A DNA stretch of 64,000 bases from Frigidibacter mobilis (GTDB lineage: Bacteria > Pseudomonadota > Alphaproteobacteria > Rhodobacterales > Rhodobacteraceae). Below, piece after piece: positions 42,519 through 51,119 of this stretch (position 1 is the first letter of the stretch; every line of letters begins with the position of its first letter). Location: contig NZ_CP012661.1 of NCBI RefSeq assembly GCF_001620265.1, positions 1,922,001-1,986,000 on the forward strand. Direction: 5' to 3'. The position numbers and the translations under genes are program-made. A model generated the notes under the pieces. That model worked only from the letters and a program-made list of their open reading frames with translations. It made no database searches and had not been told where the DNA came from.

Positions 42519-43847
42519 ATGGCGCTGGACCGCAATACCGCCCCGAACGACCTCGCCGCCTTCTGGATGCCCTTCACTTCGAACCGCCAGTTCAAGAAGA
42601 ACCCGCGGATGTTCGTCGGCGCCAGGGACATGCATTACACCACCGCCGATGGCCGCCAGGTGCTCGACGGCACCGCCGGCCTGTGGTGCTGCAACGCCGG
42701 CCATTGCCGCCCGCTGATTACCGAGGCGATCAGCCGCCAGGCCGCCGAGATGGACTATGCCCCCGCCTTCCAGATGGGACACCCCTCGGCCTTCGAACTG
42801 GCAAACCGGCTGGTGGACATTGCGCCGGCGGGGATGGAGCATGTCTTCTACTGTAACTCCGGGTCAGAAGCCGTTGATACTGCACTGAAAATCGCCATCG
42901 CCTATCACCGCGTCCGCGGCGAGGGCACCCGGACCCGCCTGATCGGGCGCGAGCGGGGCTATCACGGGGTCGGTTTCGGTGGGATCTCCGTTGGCGGAAT
43001 TGTCAACAATCGCAAGTACTTCGGGGCGCTTCTTAATGGAGTGGATCACCTTCCCCACACCCACCTGCCGGCCCAGAACAGCTTCGTGAAAGGCCAGCCC
43101 GAGCACGGCGCCCATCTGGCGGAAGAGCTGGAACGCATCGTTGCGCTGCATGGCCCCGAGACGATTGCCGCGGTGATCGTCGAGCCGATGGCGGGGTCCA
43201 CGGGCGTGCTGATGCCGCCGAAGGGCTATCTGGAAAAACTGCGCGAAATCAGCAGCAAGCACGGCATTCTTCTGATATTCGATGAAGTCATCACCGGCTT
43301 CGGCCGCCTCGGCGCGCCCTTCGCCAGCCAGTTCTTCGGCGTGACCCCCGACATGATTACCTGCGCCAAGGGTCTGACCAATGGCGTGATCCCGATGGGC
43401 GCGGTGCTGACCACGGCCGGCGTGCACGACGCCTTCATGCAGGGCCCGGAACAGGCGATCGAGCTGTTCCACGGCTACACCTATTCCGGCAACCCCATCG
43501 CCAGCGCCGCCGGCATCGCCACGCTGGAAACCTACAAGCAGGAGCGGCTGTTCGAGCGCGCGGCGGAACTGGCCCCCTATTGGGAAGAGGCGATCCACAG
43601 CCTGGCCGGCAAGCCGCATGTGATCGACATCCGCAACCTGGGCCTGATCGGCGCGGTGGAGCTGCAGCCGATCCCGGGCGAGCCGACCAAGCGGGCGTTC
43701 AATGCGTTCCTGAAGGCCTATGAAAAAGGCATCCTGATCCGCACCACCGGCGACATCATCGCCATGTCGCCGCCGCTCATCATCTCGAAGCCCGAGATCG
43801 ACACGCTGATCGGCACCCTGGGCGAGGTGCTGGACTCGCTGGACTGA
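42519..43847 (+). CDS. Class III omega-aminotransferase (beta-alanine--pyruvate transaminase-like)
   Basis: This 442-residue PLP enzyme has the PLP-lysine in DMITCAKGLTNGVIPMGAVL and the cofactor Asp in LLIFDEVITGFGRLG. The N-terminal LDGTAGLWCCNAGHCRP matches omega-amino acid:pyruvate transaminases. AAGGAG lies 6 nt before ATG 42519. With the RutR operator it fits the last step of uracil breakdown, beta-alanine to malonate semialdehyde. Other omega-amine substrates remain possible. Confidence 0.88.
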   Translation: MALDRNTAPNDLAAFWMPFTSNRQFKKNPRMFVGARDMHYTTADGRQVLDGTAGLWCCNAGHCRPLITEAISRQAAEMDYAPAFQMGHPSAFELANRLVDIAPAGMEHVFYCNSGSEAVDTALKIAIAYHRVRGEGTRTRLIGRERGYHGVGFGGISVGGIVNNRKYFGALLNGVDHLPHTHLPAQNSFVKGQPEHGAHLAEELERIVALHGPETIAAVIVEPMAGSTGVLMPPKGYLEKLREISSKHGILLIFDEVITGFGRLGAPFASQFFGVTPDMITCAKGLTNGVIPMGAVLTTAGVHDAFMQGPEQAIELFHGYTYSGNPIASAAGIATLETYKQERLFERAAELAPYWEEAIHSLAGKPHVIDIRNLGLIGAVELQPIPGEPTKRAFNAFLKAYEKGILIRTTGDIIAMSPPLIISKPEIDTLIGTLGEVLDSLD

Positions 43848-43853
43848 GACGCA

Positions 43854-43882
43854 AAAGGCGCGCGGTCCGCCCGCGCGCCTTT
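43854..43882. terminator. Bidirectional terminator
   Basis: AAAGGCGCGCGG pairs perfectly with CCGCGCGCCTTT over a 5-nt loop. It lies between the convergent aminotransferase and the 38-aa gene and could end both transcripts. Confidence 0.75.
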
Positions 43883-43887
43883 CCGGT

Positions 43888-44004
43888 TTACTTGCCGGTC
43901 TTGGTCGAAACCGGCTTGTGCGGCGGGCGCGAGGCGCCTGCGGCCGCACCGGGGCCCTTGTTGCTCTGGTTCTGCTTCGGCACCGGGGGCTGTTTGCTGG
44001 ACAT
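43888..44004 (-). CDS. 38-aa basic, Pro/Lys-rich protein
   Basis: The frame starts MSSKQPPVPKQNQSNKGPG and ends KPVSTKTGK. AAGGAG sits about 8 nt before ATG 44004. It lies between a bidirectional terminator and the cspA terminator, so it has its own transcript. It is likely disordered, with no signal peptide or membrane helix. The function is unknown. Confidence 0.6.
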   Translation of the reverse strand: MSSKQPPVPKQNQSNKGPGAAAGASRPPHKPVSTKTGK

Positions 44005-44092
44005 GGGGTCTCTCCTTCGCATCGGCCTTGGCCGAGCTTCTGATCCGGGCTGCGGCCCGCAAAAGCACAAGGCCCCGCAACACCATAGCCCA

Positions 44093-44127
44093 CAAACGAA
44101 AACGGAGACGGCCGCAGCCGTCTCCGT
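44093..44127 (-). terminator. Terminator of the cold-shock gene
   Basis: On the minus strand ACGGAGACGGC pairs with GCCGTCTCCGT over a 4-nt loop and is followed by TTTTCGTTT. It lies about 57 bp after the cold-shock gene stop. Confidence 0.8.
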
Positions 44128-44183
44128 CAGAATTCCTGTCCGGCCCCTGTCACCCTGATCGGGCAGCGCGGCCGGTGCGAAGC

Positions 44184-44390
44184 TTACGCCAGCGCGAGGT
44201 TCATTGCCGATTCGCGGCCGTCACGGCCGGATTCGATGTCGAAGGTCACAGCCTGGCCTTCGTCGAGCTGACGGATGCCAGCGCGCTCCAGAGCCGAAAC
44301 GTGCACGAACACGTCACGGTTGCCATTCGCCGGAGCGATGAAGCCGAAACCTTTGGTTGCATTGAACCACTTCACGGTGCCATTGGCCAT
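44184..44390 (-). CDS. Cold-shock domain protein
   Basis: This 68-residue single-domain RNA chaperone has [20 protein letters not shown] with the RNP1 motif KGFGFI, and RNP2 as VFVHVSAL. It melts RNA structure during cold or growth transitions. AGGAG lies just upstream of ATG 44390. The paralogue number cannot be assigned. Confidence 0.96.
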   Translation of the reverse strand: MANGTVKWFNATKGFGFIAPANGNRDVFVHVSALERAGIRQLDEGQAVTFDIESGRDGRESAMNLALA

Positions 44391-44741
44391 CGTGATATCT
44401 CCTAGTATTAGTGCGCCACCCGCAGAGTGCGGTGGCTTGGCTCAGTCACATCACAATCGAAAACTGAAGCCGTTAGGAGACAGAAGGTCGAAGAGATAGC
44501 GTTTCGCCTGACCTATATGACGGGTCCGGGCCGTGAATACAACCCCTCGGGCAAAACTAGTGTCCACCCCGCAATATCTTCGCCCGACCAAGGACAAGCC
44601 CAACAAACAGGCCTCGGCGGGCCGGAACCTGCCGAACGGGCAAAACCGCCACCCGCTTTCTTGCACCGCTGCGGCCGCTCGCCTAATGCTGGCCCTGCCC
44701 ACGTCGGCTGATGCTGGGGGCGAGTTGCGAGGGAGAGACGC
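44391..44741. other. Divergent regulatory region between the cold-shock gene and glcB
   Basis: These 351 bp hold no supported gene. The cold-shock side is AT-richer than most of the window and probably forms a structured leader of 100 nt or more. A CCGCACTCTGCGGGTGG hairpin lies about 30 bp before the cold-shock ATG. GAGGGAGAG precedes the glcB ATG. No promoter could be assigned with confidence. Confidence 0.5.
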
Positions 44742-46904
44742 ATGAGCGAACGCGTGGACCGCCACGGCCTTCAGGTCGATACGGCGCTGGCCGATTTCAT
44801 CGAGACCGCGGCGCTGCCGGGGACCGGGGTTGAACCGGGCGCATTCTGGGCCGGGTTCTCGGCGCTGATCCACGATCTTGGGCCGAAGAACCGCGCGCTG
44901 CTGGCCCGGCGGGACGAGCTGCAAAAGCAGATCGACGGCTGGCACACCGCCCGGCGCGGGCAGCTGCATGACGCCGCGGCCTATGAAGCCTTCCTGCGCG
45001 AGATCGGCTATCTGCTGCCCGAGGGGCCGGATTTCACGCTCGCCACCCAAAACACCGATCCCGAGATTGCAACGCTCGCGGGCCCGCAGCTGGTAGTGCC
45101 GATCACCAATGCCCGCTACGCGCTGAACGCGGCGAATGCGCGCTGGGGCAGCCTCTATGATGCGCTTTACGGCACCGATGCGCTGGGGGACGCGCCACAG
45201 GGCAAGGGCTATGATGCGGCGCGGGGCGCGCGGGTGATCGCCTGGGCGAAGGATTTCCTCGATCAGGCAGTGCCGCTGGATGGCGCCTCCTGGACCGCGG
45301 CGCAGGCGCTGGCTGTTGCCGAGGGGCGGCTTGTGGTGAAGACGGCCGAGGGTGAAACCGGCCTTGCCGACCTGGCGCAATTCGCCGGCCATGCCGGGGA
45401 GGCCGCCGCGCCCACGCAGGTGCTGCTGAAGCATAACGGTTTGCATGTCGAGATCGTGATCGACCGCAGCAGCCAGATCGGTGCGACCGATCCGGCCGGC
45501 ATCTCGGATGTCTGGCTTGAATCGGCGCTGTCCTCGATCATGGATTGCGAGGATTCGGTGGCCTGCGTCGATGCCGAAGACAAGGTTCTGGCCTATTCCA
45601 ACTGGCTGGGCCTGATGAAGGGCGATCTGACCGAGACCTTCCAGAAGGGCGGCGAGACACTGACCCGGCGGCTGAACCCGGATGCGGAGTATACCGCCCC
45701 GGACGGATCGGCCCTCACGCTGAAATGCCGCGCGCTGATGCTGGTGCGCAATGTCGGCCACCTGATGACCACCCCCGCGATCCATGACCGCGAGGGGCGC
45801 GAGGCCGGCGAGGGGCTGATGGATGCGATGGTGACCACGCTGATCGCCCTGCACGACCTGCAAAAGACCGCAGGGCCGCGCAATTCGGTCTGCGGCTCGG
45901 TCTATGTGGTCAAGCCCAAGATGCACGGGCCCGAGGAAGTGGGCTTCGCAGACGAGATCTTCACCCGCGTGGAACAGGTGCTCGGCCTGCCCGCCAATAC
46001 CGTCAAGCTGGGGATCATGGATGAGGAGCGGCGCACCAGCGTCAACCTCAAGGAATGCATCCGCGCGGCGATGCACCGGGTGGCGTTCATCAACACCGGC
46101 TTCCTCGACCGCACCGGGGACGAGATCCACACCGCGATGGAAGCCGGCCCGATGCTGCGCAAGGGCGAGATGAAGGCGCAGCCGTGGATTTCGGCCTATG
46201 AGGACCGGAACGTCGATATCGGGCTGGCCTGCGGGCTGCGGGGACGCGCGCAGATCGGCAAGGGCATGTGGGCGGCGCCCGACCTGATGGCGGCGATGCT
46301 GGAGCAGAAGATCGGCCATCCGATGGCCGGCGCCAACTGCGCCTGGGTTCCCAGCCCGACGGCGGCGACCCTGCACGCGGTGCATTACCACAAGGTCGAT
46401 GTCTTCGCCCGGCAGGCCGAGATTGCGGCGATGGCCCGCCCCGCGCGGCTGGGCGACCTGCTGACGCTGCCGCTGGCTTTGGGGCGCAACTATTCGGACG
46501 CGGAAATCCGCGACGAGGTCGAAAACAACTGCCAGGGCATCCTTGGCTATGTGGTCCGCTGGGTCGATCAGGGCATCGGCTGCTCCAAGGTGCCCGACAT
46601 CCATGACGTGGGGCTGATGGAGGACCGCGCCACCTGCCGGATCTCGGCGCAGGCGCTGGCGAACTGGCTGCAGCATGGGGTGGTGTCCGAATCGCAGGTG
46701 ATGGATGCGCTGCGCAAGATGGCGGCGGTGGTGGACCGGCAGAATGCCGGCGATCCGGCCTACACGCCGATGGCGCCCGATTTCACCGGCTATGCCTTCC
46801 AGGCGGCCTGCGACCTGGTGTTTCTGGGGAATGTGCAGCCTTCGGGCTATACCGAGCCGGTGCTGCATGCCCGGCGCGCCAGGGTCAAGGGAGCGAAGAC
46901 ATGA
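44742..46904 (+). CDS. glcB: Malate synthase G
   Basis: This 720-residue enzyme condenses glyoxylate and acetyl-CoA to malate. The active-site run [19 protein letters not shown] is near residue 265, the catalytic loop [14 protein letters not shown] follows, and the C-terminal base region is [16 protein letters not shown]. It lets glyoxylate, for example from purine or glycolate breakdown or the ethylmalonyl-CoA pathway, enter the TCA cycle. ATGA overlap joins it to glcG. Confidence 0.97.
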   Translation: MSERVDRHGLQVDTALADFIETAALPGTGVEPGAFWAGFSALIHDLGPKNRALLARRDELQKQIDGWHTARRGQLHDAAAYEAFLREIGYLLPEGPDFTLATQNTDPEIATLAGPQLVVPITNARYALNAANARWGSLYDALYGTDALGDAPQGKGYDAARGARVIAWAKDFLDQAVPLDGASWTAAQALAVAEGRLVVKTAEGETGLADLAQFAGHAGEAAAPTQVLLKHNGLHVEIVIDRSSQIGATDPAGISDVWLESALSSIMDCEDSVACVDAEDKVLAYSNWLGLMKGDLTETFQKGGETLTRRLNPDAEYTAPDGSALTLKCRALMLVRNVGHLMTTPAIHDREGREAGEGLMDAMVTTLIALHDLQKTAGPRNSVCGSVYVVKPKMHGPEEVGFADEIFTRVEQVLGLPANTVKLGIMDEERRTSVNLKECIRAAMHRVAFINTGFLDRTGDEIHTAMEAGPMLRKGEMKAQPWISAYEDRNVDIGLACGLRGRAQIGKGMWAAPDLMAAMLEQKIGHPMAGANCAWVPSPTAATLHAVHYHKVDVFARQAEIAAMARPARLGDLLTLPLALGRNYSDAEIRDEVENNCQGILGYVVRWVDQGIGCSKVPDIHDVGLMEDRATCRISAQALANWLQHGVVSESQVMDALRKMAAVVDRQNAGDPAYTPMAPDFTGYAFQAACDLVFLGNVQPSGYTEPVLHARRARVKGAKT

Positions 46905-47326
46905 GCCTGACACTCACCGCCGCGCGGCGGATCATCGAGGTGGCGATGCAGACGGGGCGGCAGGCGGGCTGGAAGCCGCTGTCGGTGGTGGTGCTGGATG
47001 CGGGCGGGCATGTGCTGTCCTTCGACCGGCCCGACGGCGCCAGCCCCGGTCGGTTCGAGATTGCCCGCGCCAAGGCTTACGGCGCGGTGATGCTGGGCAT
47101 GGGCGGCTCGGCGCAGATGGCGCGGGCCGAGGCGCAGGCCTATTTCATGGCGGCGGTGAACGGCGTCTTCGGCGGGCAGGTGCTGCCGGTTCCGGGCGGC
47201 GTGCTGGTGCGCGGAGCGGAGGGCACGGTGATCGGCGCGGTGGGCGTGACCGGCGACACGTCCGACAATGACGCGGCGGCGGCCTCGGCGGGTATCCGGG
47301 CGGCGGGCTTCGTCGCCGAGGCATAG
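46901..47326 (+). CDS. glcG: GlcG/HbpS heme-binding family protein
   Basis: This 141-residue protein of the former DUF336 family has [20 protein letters not shown] and a [20 protein letters not shown] core. It often accompanies glycolate/glyoxylate genes. Its biochemical role is unclear; relatives bind heme or sense redox. The start overlaps the glcB stop by 4 bp. Confidence 0.9.
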   Translation: MSLTLTAARRIIEVAMQTGRQAGWKPLSVVVLDAGGHVLSFDRPDGASPGRFEIARAKAYGAVMLGMGGSAQMARAEAQAYFMAAVNGVFGGQVLPVPGGVLVRGAEGTVIGAVGVTGDTSDNDAAAASAGIRAAGFVAEA

Positions 47327-47481
47327 CGGCGGCGCTGCGGGCAGGTCTGCGCGGGGCGCGATCTGCCCATTTGCCGGGCATCTGCCCTGATGCGCGGCGA
47401 CCTGTGCGCAAGGGGCCCTTTCGCACCGCGCGCGCTGCGCCTATCTTCGGTCCTGCGACGGACATGCAGGAAGGAACCGCC

Positions 47482-48270
47482 ATGACGCGCCCGGTCGTCG
47501 GGATCATCGGCAACTCGGCATTGCTGAACGACAGCTACCCCGCCCATGCCGGCGGAGTTATGAACAGCCAGGCGGTGGCGCAGGTGGCCGATTGCATTCC
47601 GCTGCTGATCCCGGCCGATCCGCGCTATCTGTCGGTGCCCGAACTGCTGGAGGTCTGCGACGGCTTCCTGCTGACCGGCGGGCGCCCCAACGTTCACCCC
47701 TCCGAATATGGCGAGGAGGAGACGCCCGCGCATGGCGCCTTCGACCGCTCGCGCGATGCGATCACCCTGCCGCTGATCCGCGCCTGTGTGGAGCGCGGCC
47801 AGCCTTTCTTCGGCATCTGCCGCGGGTTTCAGGAGGTAAACGTGGCGCTTGGCGGCACGCTCTATCCGGAAATCCGCGATCTGCCGGGGCGGATGAACCA
47901 CCGCATGCCCCCCGATGGCACGCTGGAGCAGAAGTTCGAGCTGCGCCACAGCGTGCGCTTCTCCGAGGATGGCCCCTTCACGCGGCTGTTCGGCGCGCCC
48001 GAGGTGATGACAAATTCGCTGCATGGCCAGGGCATCAAGACGCCAGGCAAGGCCGTGGTGGTGGACGGGATCGCGCCCGACGGCACCGCCGAGGCGCTCT
48101 ATGTCGAGGGCGCGCCGGGCTTTACGCTCTCGGTGCAATGGCACCCGGAATGGAACGCGGCGAACGATCCGGTCTCGCGCCCGCTTTTCCGCGCGTTCGG
48201 CGAGGCGGTACGCGCCTGGCACTGCGGCCAGTTGTACCCGGTGCCGGCAGTGGCGCGGCTGAGCGCCTGA
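47482..48270 (+). CDS. Class I glutamine amidotransferase-like protein (PuuD family)
   Basis: This is a 262-residue gamma-glutamyl hydrolase-like enzyme. The nucleophile is in PFFGICRGFQEVNVALGG and the catalytic His in LSVQWHPEW. PuuD cleaves gamma-glutamyl-GABA in putrescine breakdown; close relatives act on other gamma-glutamyl amides. ATG 47482 has AAGGAA 6 nt upstream. No other puu genes are nearby. Confidence 0.85.
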   Translation: MTRPVVGIIGNSALLNDSYPAHAGGVMNSQAVAQVADCIPLLIPADPRYLSVPELLEVCDGFLLTGGRPNVHPSEYGEEETPAHGAFDRSRDAITLPLIRACVERGQPFFGICRGFQEVNVALGGTLYPEIRDLPGRMNHRMPPDGTLEQKFELRHSVRFSEDGPFTRLFGAPEVMTNSLHGQGIKTPGKAVVVDGIAPDGTAEALYVEGAPGFTLSVQWHPEWNAANDPVSRPLFRAFGEAVRAWHCGQLYPVPAVARLSA

Positions 48271-48437
48271 GAGGGGCGACCGTCTTTTCGGGCGGTGGTG
48301 CCGCCCCTTGCCCGGACCAAAACGCAGGACGCCCCTGGGGGCGCCTGTGATCCCCACCCTGCCCTGATCCGTGCGGCTCTCCCACCCGCGCCGCCCCGAA
48401 ACCCGACAGATTGAAAGCGCCTGCTTTTCCGGCCTCG

Positions 48438-48473
48438 CGGTCGGTCGGTCGGTCGGTCGGTCGGTCGGTCGGT
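48438..48473. repeat. Tetranucleotide microsatellite (CGGT)9
   Basis: Nine perfect copies of CGGT lie between the PuuD-like gene and the 3' end of the broken minus-strand gene. Such runs mutate by slippage. Here the run is outside any supported gene. Confidence 0.9.
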
Positions 48474-48532
48474 GAAGCGGTCCTTTGGACCGATGCTGTT
48501 ACAAGGAGAAAATCATCGGAAGGAGGTAAACC

Positions 48533-49103
48533 TCAGATCCCGCCGCGTGCCAGCGTGCGGCGGATGTGGCGCACTTTCTTGTCTGCCAGCCGGTTCCACG
48601 AAGCAAGCCGCATCTCAGCCAAGGGGCGCCGCAGGCGGTGCCACACCCGCGCCCGGTTATGCTGGTGCAATGCGCGCAGTTTCTCCGCCTGTGCCGCGTG
48701 GTCGAACAGGCCCAGCAGCGTTGCAGGCTCGGCGCGCAGACAGGCTGCCCCCGCAGTTCTGATGCACCAGCAGCCGCTCGGGATGATCGTCGTCAAAATC
48801 GAAGCTATGTGTCAAACCGAGAAAATCGAGCGCGGGATCGGTCGCCAGCCCGAGCGCGGCAAGGGTTTCCGGCGTAGCATCCCGCACTGGGCAGCCGAAG
48901 CCACTGCGGGGCACGAAAAGCCGCGAAAACGCCACGCGCAACCCGGACAGCGACAGGTCCACAAGCAGCACCCGGCCATGTCGCGCCGCATAGGAGCGGC
49001 ATTTTTCGAGCTGCACCAGCGTGTCGTTCAATCCACCCACAGGCCGCGCCAAAAGGTAACGCGCCTCTTGGCGCGGGGTGGCGAGGTCAGTCCGGTCAGA
49101 CAT
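48533..49103 (-). pseudogene. Unknown protein with an N-terminal RPVGGLNDTLVQ motif, frameshifted near 48750
   Basis: The frame from ATG 49103 reads RYLLARPVGGLNDTLVQLEK, then GRVLLVDLSLSGLRVAFSRL, an alpha/beta start that recalls sugar-transferase-like proteins. It breaks after LLVHQNCGG and continues in another frame as ACLRAEPATLLGLFDHAAQA to a TGA at 48533. One more C in the plus-strand C run at 48748-48752 restores about 190 residues. The function is unknown. It may also be shortened at the C-terminus. Confidence 0.55.
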
Positions 49104-49387
49104 TTGCAATCACACATAGCGAGGAGGGCTGGACGACCCATGCCGAGCACCTCATGTGAAGTCAATCCATTCCAGGGAGGAGTGCGCATCGCCGGTCCGG
49201 TTGTTCGACCGACCGAGTCCGCTACGGGTCGAATTGACCAGAGACTTGCTTCGTGGAGGTGAGGCCTCCGATCCGTAACATCCTTTGAATGCTCATTTTC
49301 ATGGCGGGGGGCCGCGTGCAATCGTCCATCCGCGGCAGTCCGGCGAGATTGGCGTTGATTGTGCGAAGCGGCTGTGTAGCGTGAAAC

Positions 49388-49403
49388 CTGACCAGATGGT
49401 CAG
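49388..49403. promoter_or_regulatory. RutR-type operator upstream of the pyrimidine-breakdown operon
   Basis: CTGACCAGATGGTCAG is a perfect 16-bp palindrome matching the RutR core TGACCA-N2-TGGTCA. It lies 86 bp before the amidohydrolase ATG. The rest of the 385-bp gap (49104-49488) shows no gene; a half site TTGACCA lies near 49234. Confidence 0.75.
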
Positions 49404-49488
49404 ACACGGGAATCGCCCAAAGCAAGACTCTGTGCCAAGCTTTCAAGGCACCGGGCAAAGACCCGAAGGGCACCCAGCGGGGAGAGAC

Positions 49489-50756
49489 ATGATGTCGGCA
49501 CAAGGGGAAACCCCTCGGAGAGAGAACCTGCGGATCGACCCCGCACGCCTGTGGGACAGCCTGATGGAGATGGCTGAGATCGGCCCCGGGATCGCGGGCG
49601 GCAACAACCGCCAGACCCTGACCGATGCCGATGCCGAGGGACGCAAGCTCTTCGCCCGCTGGTGCGAGGCGGCGGGGCTGACGATGGGCGTCGACGAGAT
49701 GGGCACCATGTTCGCCGCCCGCCCCGGCACCGACCCGGACGCGCTGCCGGTCTATGTGGGCAGCCATCTCGATACCCAGCCGACGGGCGGCAAGTATGAC
49801 GGGGTGCTGGGGGTTCTGGGCGCGCTGGAAGTGGTGCGCACGATGAACGATCTGGGCATCAAGACCCGGCATCCGGTGGTGGTGACCAACTGGACCAATG
49901 AGGAAGGCGCGCGCTTTGCGCCCGCCATGCTCGCCTCGGGCGTGTTCGCGGGGTGCATTCGCTCGACTACGCCTATGGCCGCCGCGATCCCGAGGGCAAG
50001 AGCTTTGGCGAGGAGCTGGTGCGCATTGGCTGGAAGGGCGACGAGAAGGTCGGCGCCCGCAAGATGCACGCCTATTACGAGCTGCATATCGAACAGGGCC
50101 CGATCCTCGAGGCCGAGGGCCGCGACATCGGCGTGGTGACGCATTGCCAGGGGCTGTGGTGGCTGGAATTCACCCTGACGGGCCGCGCCGCGCATACCGG
50201 ATCGACACCGATGGAGATGCGGGTGAATGCGGGCCTTGCGATGGCGCGGATCTTCGAGATGGTGCAGCGCGTGGCGATGGACGCGCAACCGGGCGCGGTC
50301 GGCGGCGTCGGGCAGGTGCAGTTTTCGCCCAACAGCCGCAACGTGCTGCCCGGGACCGTGGTGTTCACCGTCGATATCCGCAGCCCCGATCAGGCCAAGC
50401 TGGACGCGATGCGCGCCGATATCGAGGCGGGCGCGGCCACGATCTGCAAGGCGCTTGGCGTCGGCATGGAGGTCGAGGCGGTCGGCCATTTCGACCCGGT
50501 GACCTTCGCGCCGGAGCTGGTGGCGAACGTGCGCGCGGCGGCGGAGCGGCTGGGATACAGCCACATGGACCTGATCTCGGGCGCCGGCCACGATGCCTGC
50601 TGGGCCGCCAAGGTCGCCCCCGCGACGATGGTCATGTGCCCCTGCGTCGGCGGCCTCAGCCATAACGAGGCCGAGGAGATTTCGCAGGACTGGGCCGCGA
50701 AGGCGACCGACGTGCTGCTACATGCGGTGCTGGAGACGGCGGGGGTGGAGGGGTGA
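49489..50756 (+). CDS. N-carbamoyl-beta-alanine/carbamoyl amino acid amidohydrolase, M20 family (frameshifted near 49951)
   Basis: This zinc amidohydrolase is related to AllC, HyuC and beta-ureidopropionase. Metal ligands are in YVGSHLDTQPTGGKYDGV, TNWTNEEGARF, and a later HIEQGPILE and GAGHDA. The frame breaks after ASGVFAG. One G added to the run at 49950-49953 gives FAGVHSLDYAYG and a full chain of about 422 residues. With dihydropyrimidinase next door, carbamoyl-beta-alanine is the likely substrate. A second ATG at 49492 has better spacing from GGAG. Confidence 0.87.
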
Positions 50757-50781
50757 CTTTCAAGAGAAGGCTGTCCGCCAC

Positions 50782-51117
50782 ATGAAACTCAATGAGTTCA
50801 TCAAGCAGACCTTGATTGACGTCACCCAAGGGGTTGTTGAAGCCCAACGCGAGGCGCTGCTCCATATCGCACCCGGAACAGTCGAGAGCGTAGTTGTGAG
50901 AGACCCTTCGTTTGTAAAATTCGAGGTCGCGGTTACCGTCAGTAAAGAAGCAGGCGGAGGAATTAACGTTTGGTCGCTCGGCGATTTGAAGGCTGGAGCG
51001 GCATCTGAGCAGACCAACAGGATCAGCTTTGAGGTTCCTGTTTACTTTCAAGCCCCTACGGAGCGAAACGAGCGTCACCATTCGCGCCGAGACAAAAGCA
51101 AAAGCGTGGAGGAGTAG
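50782..51117 (+). CDS. Unknown 111-aa protein, possibly trypco-type; low GC
   Basis: The protein starts MKLNEFIKQTLIDVTQGVVE and has a beta-rich centre (FVKFEVAVTVSKEAGGGINV) and a strand ISFEVPVYFQAP before a charged tail. The pattern recalls trypsin-co-occurring (trypco) domains, which is a weak guess. A hand count gives about 53% G+C, far below its neighbours, a sign of recent transfer. It sits 25 bp after one catabolic gene and 2 bp before the next, so it is expressed with the operon. Confidence 0.65.
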   Translation: MKLNEFIKQTLIDVTQGVVEAQREALLHIAPGTVESVVVRDPSFVKFEVAVTVSKEAGGGINVWSLGDLKAGAASEQTNRISFEVPVYFQAPTERNERHHSRRDKSKSVEE

Positions 51118-51119
51118 CC

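Noticed and set aside
48510..48535. AGGAGG-like sequences on the plus strand after the microsatellite
   Set aside because: No start codon with a sensible frame follows within range.
48411..49262. Plus-strand frame translating the CGGT run as repeated Arg-Ser-Val-Gly
   Set aside because: It has no ribosome site or family pattern and runs opposite the better supported minus-strand gene.
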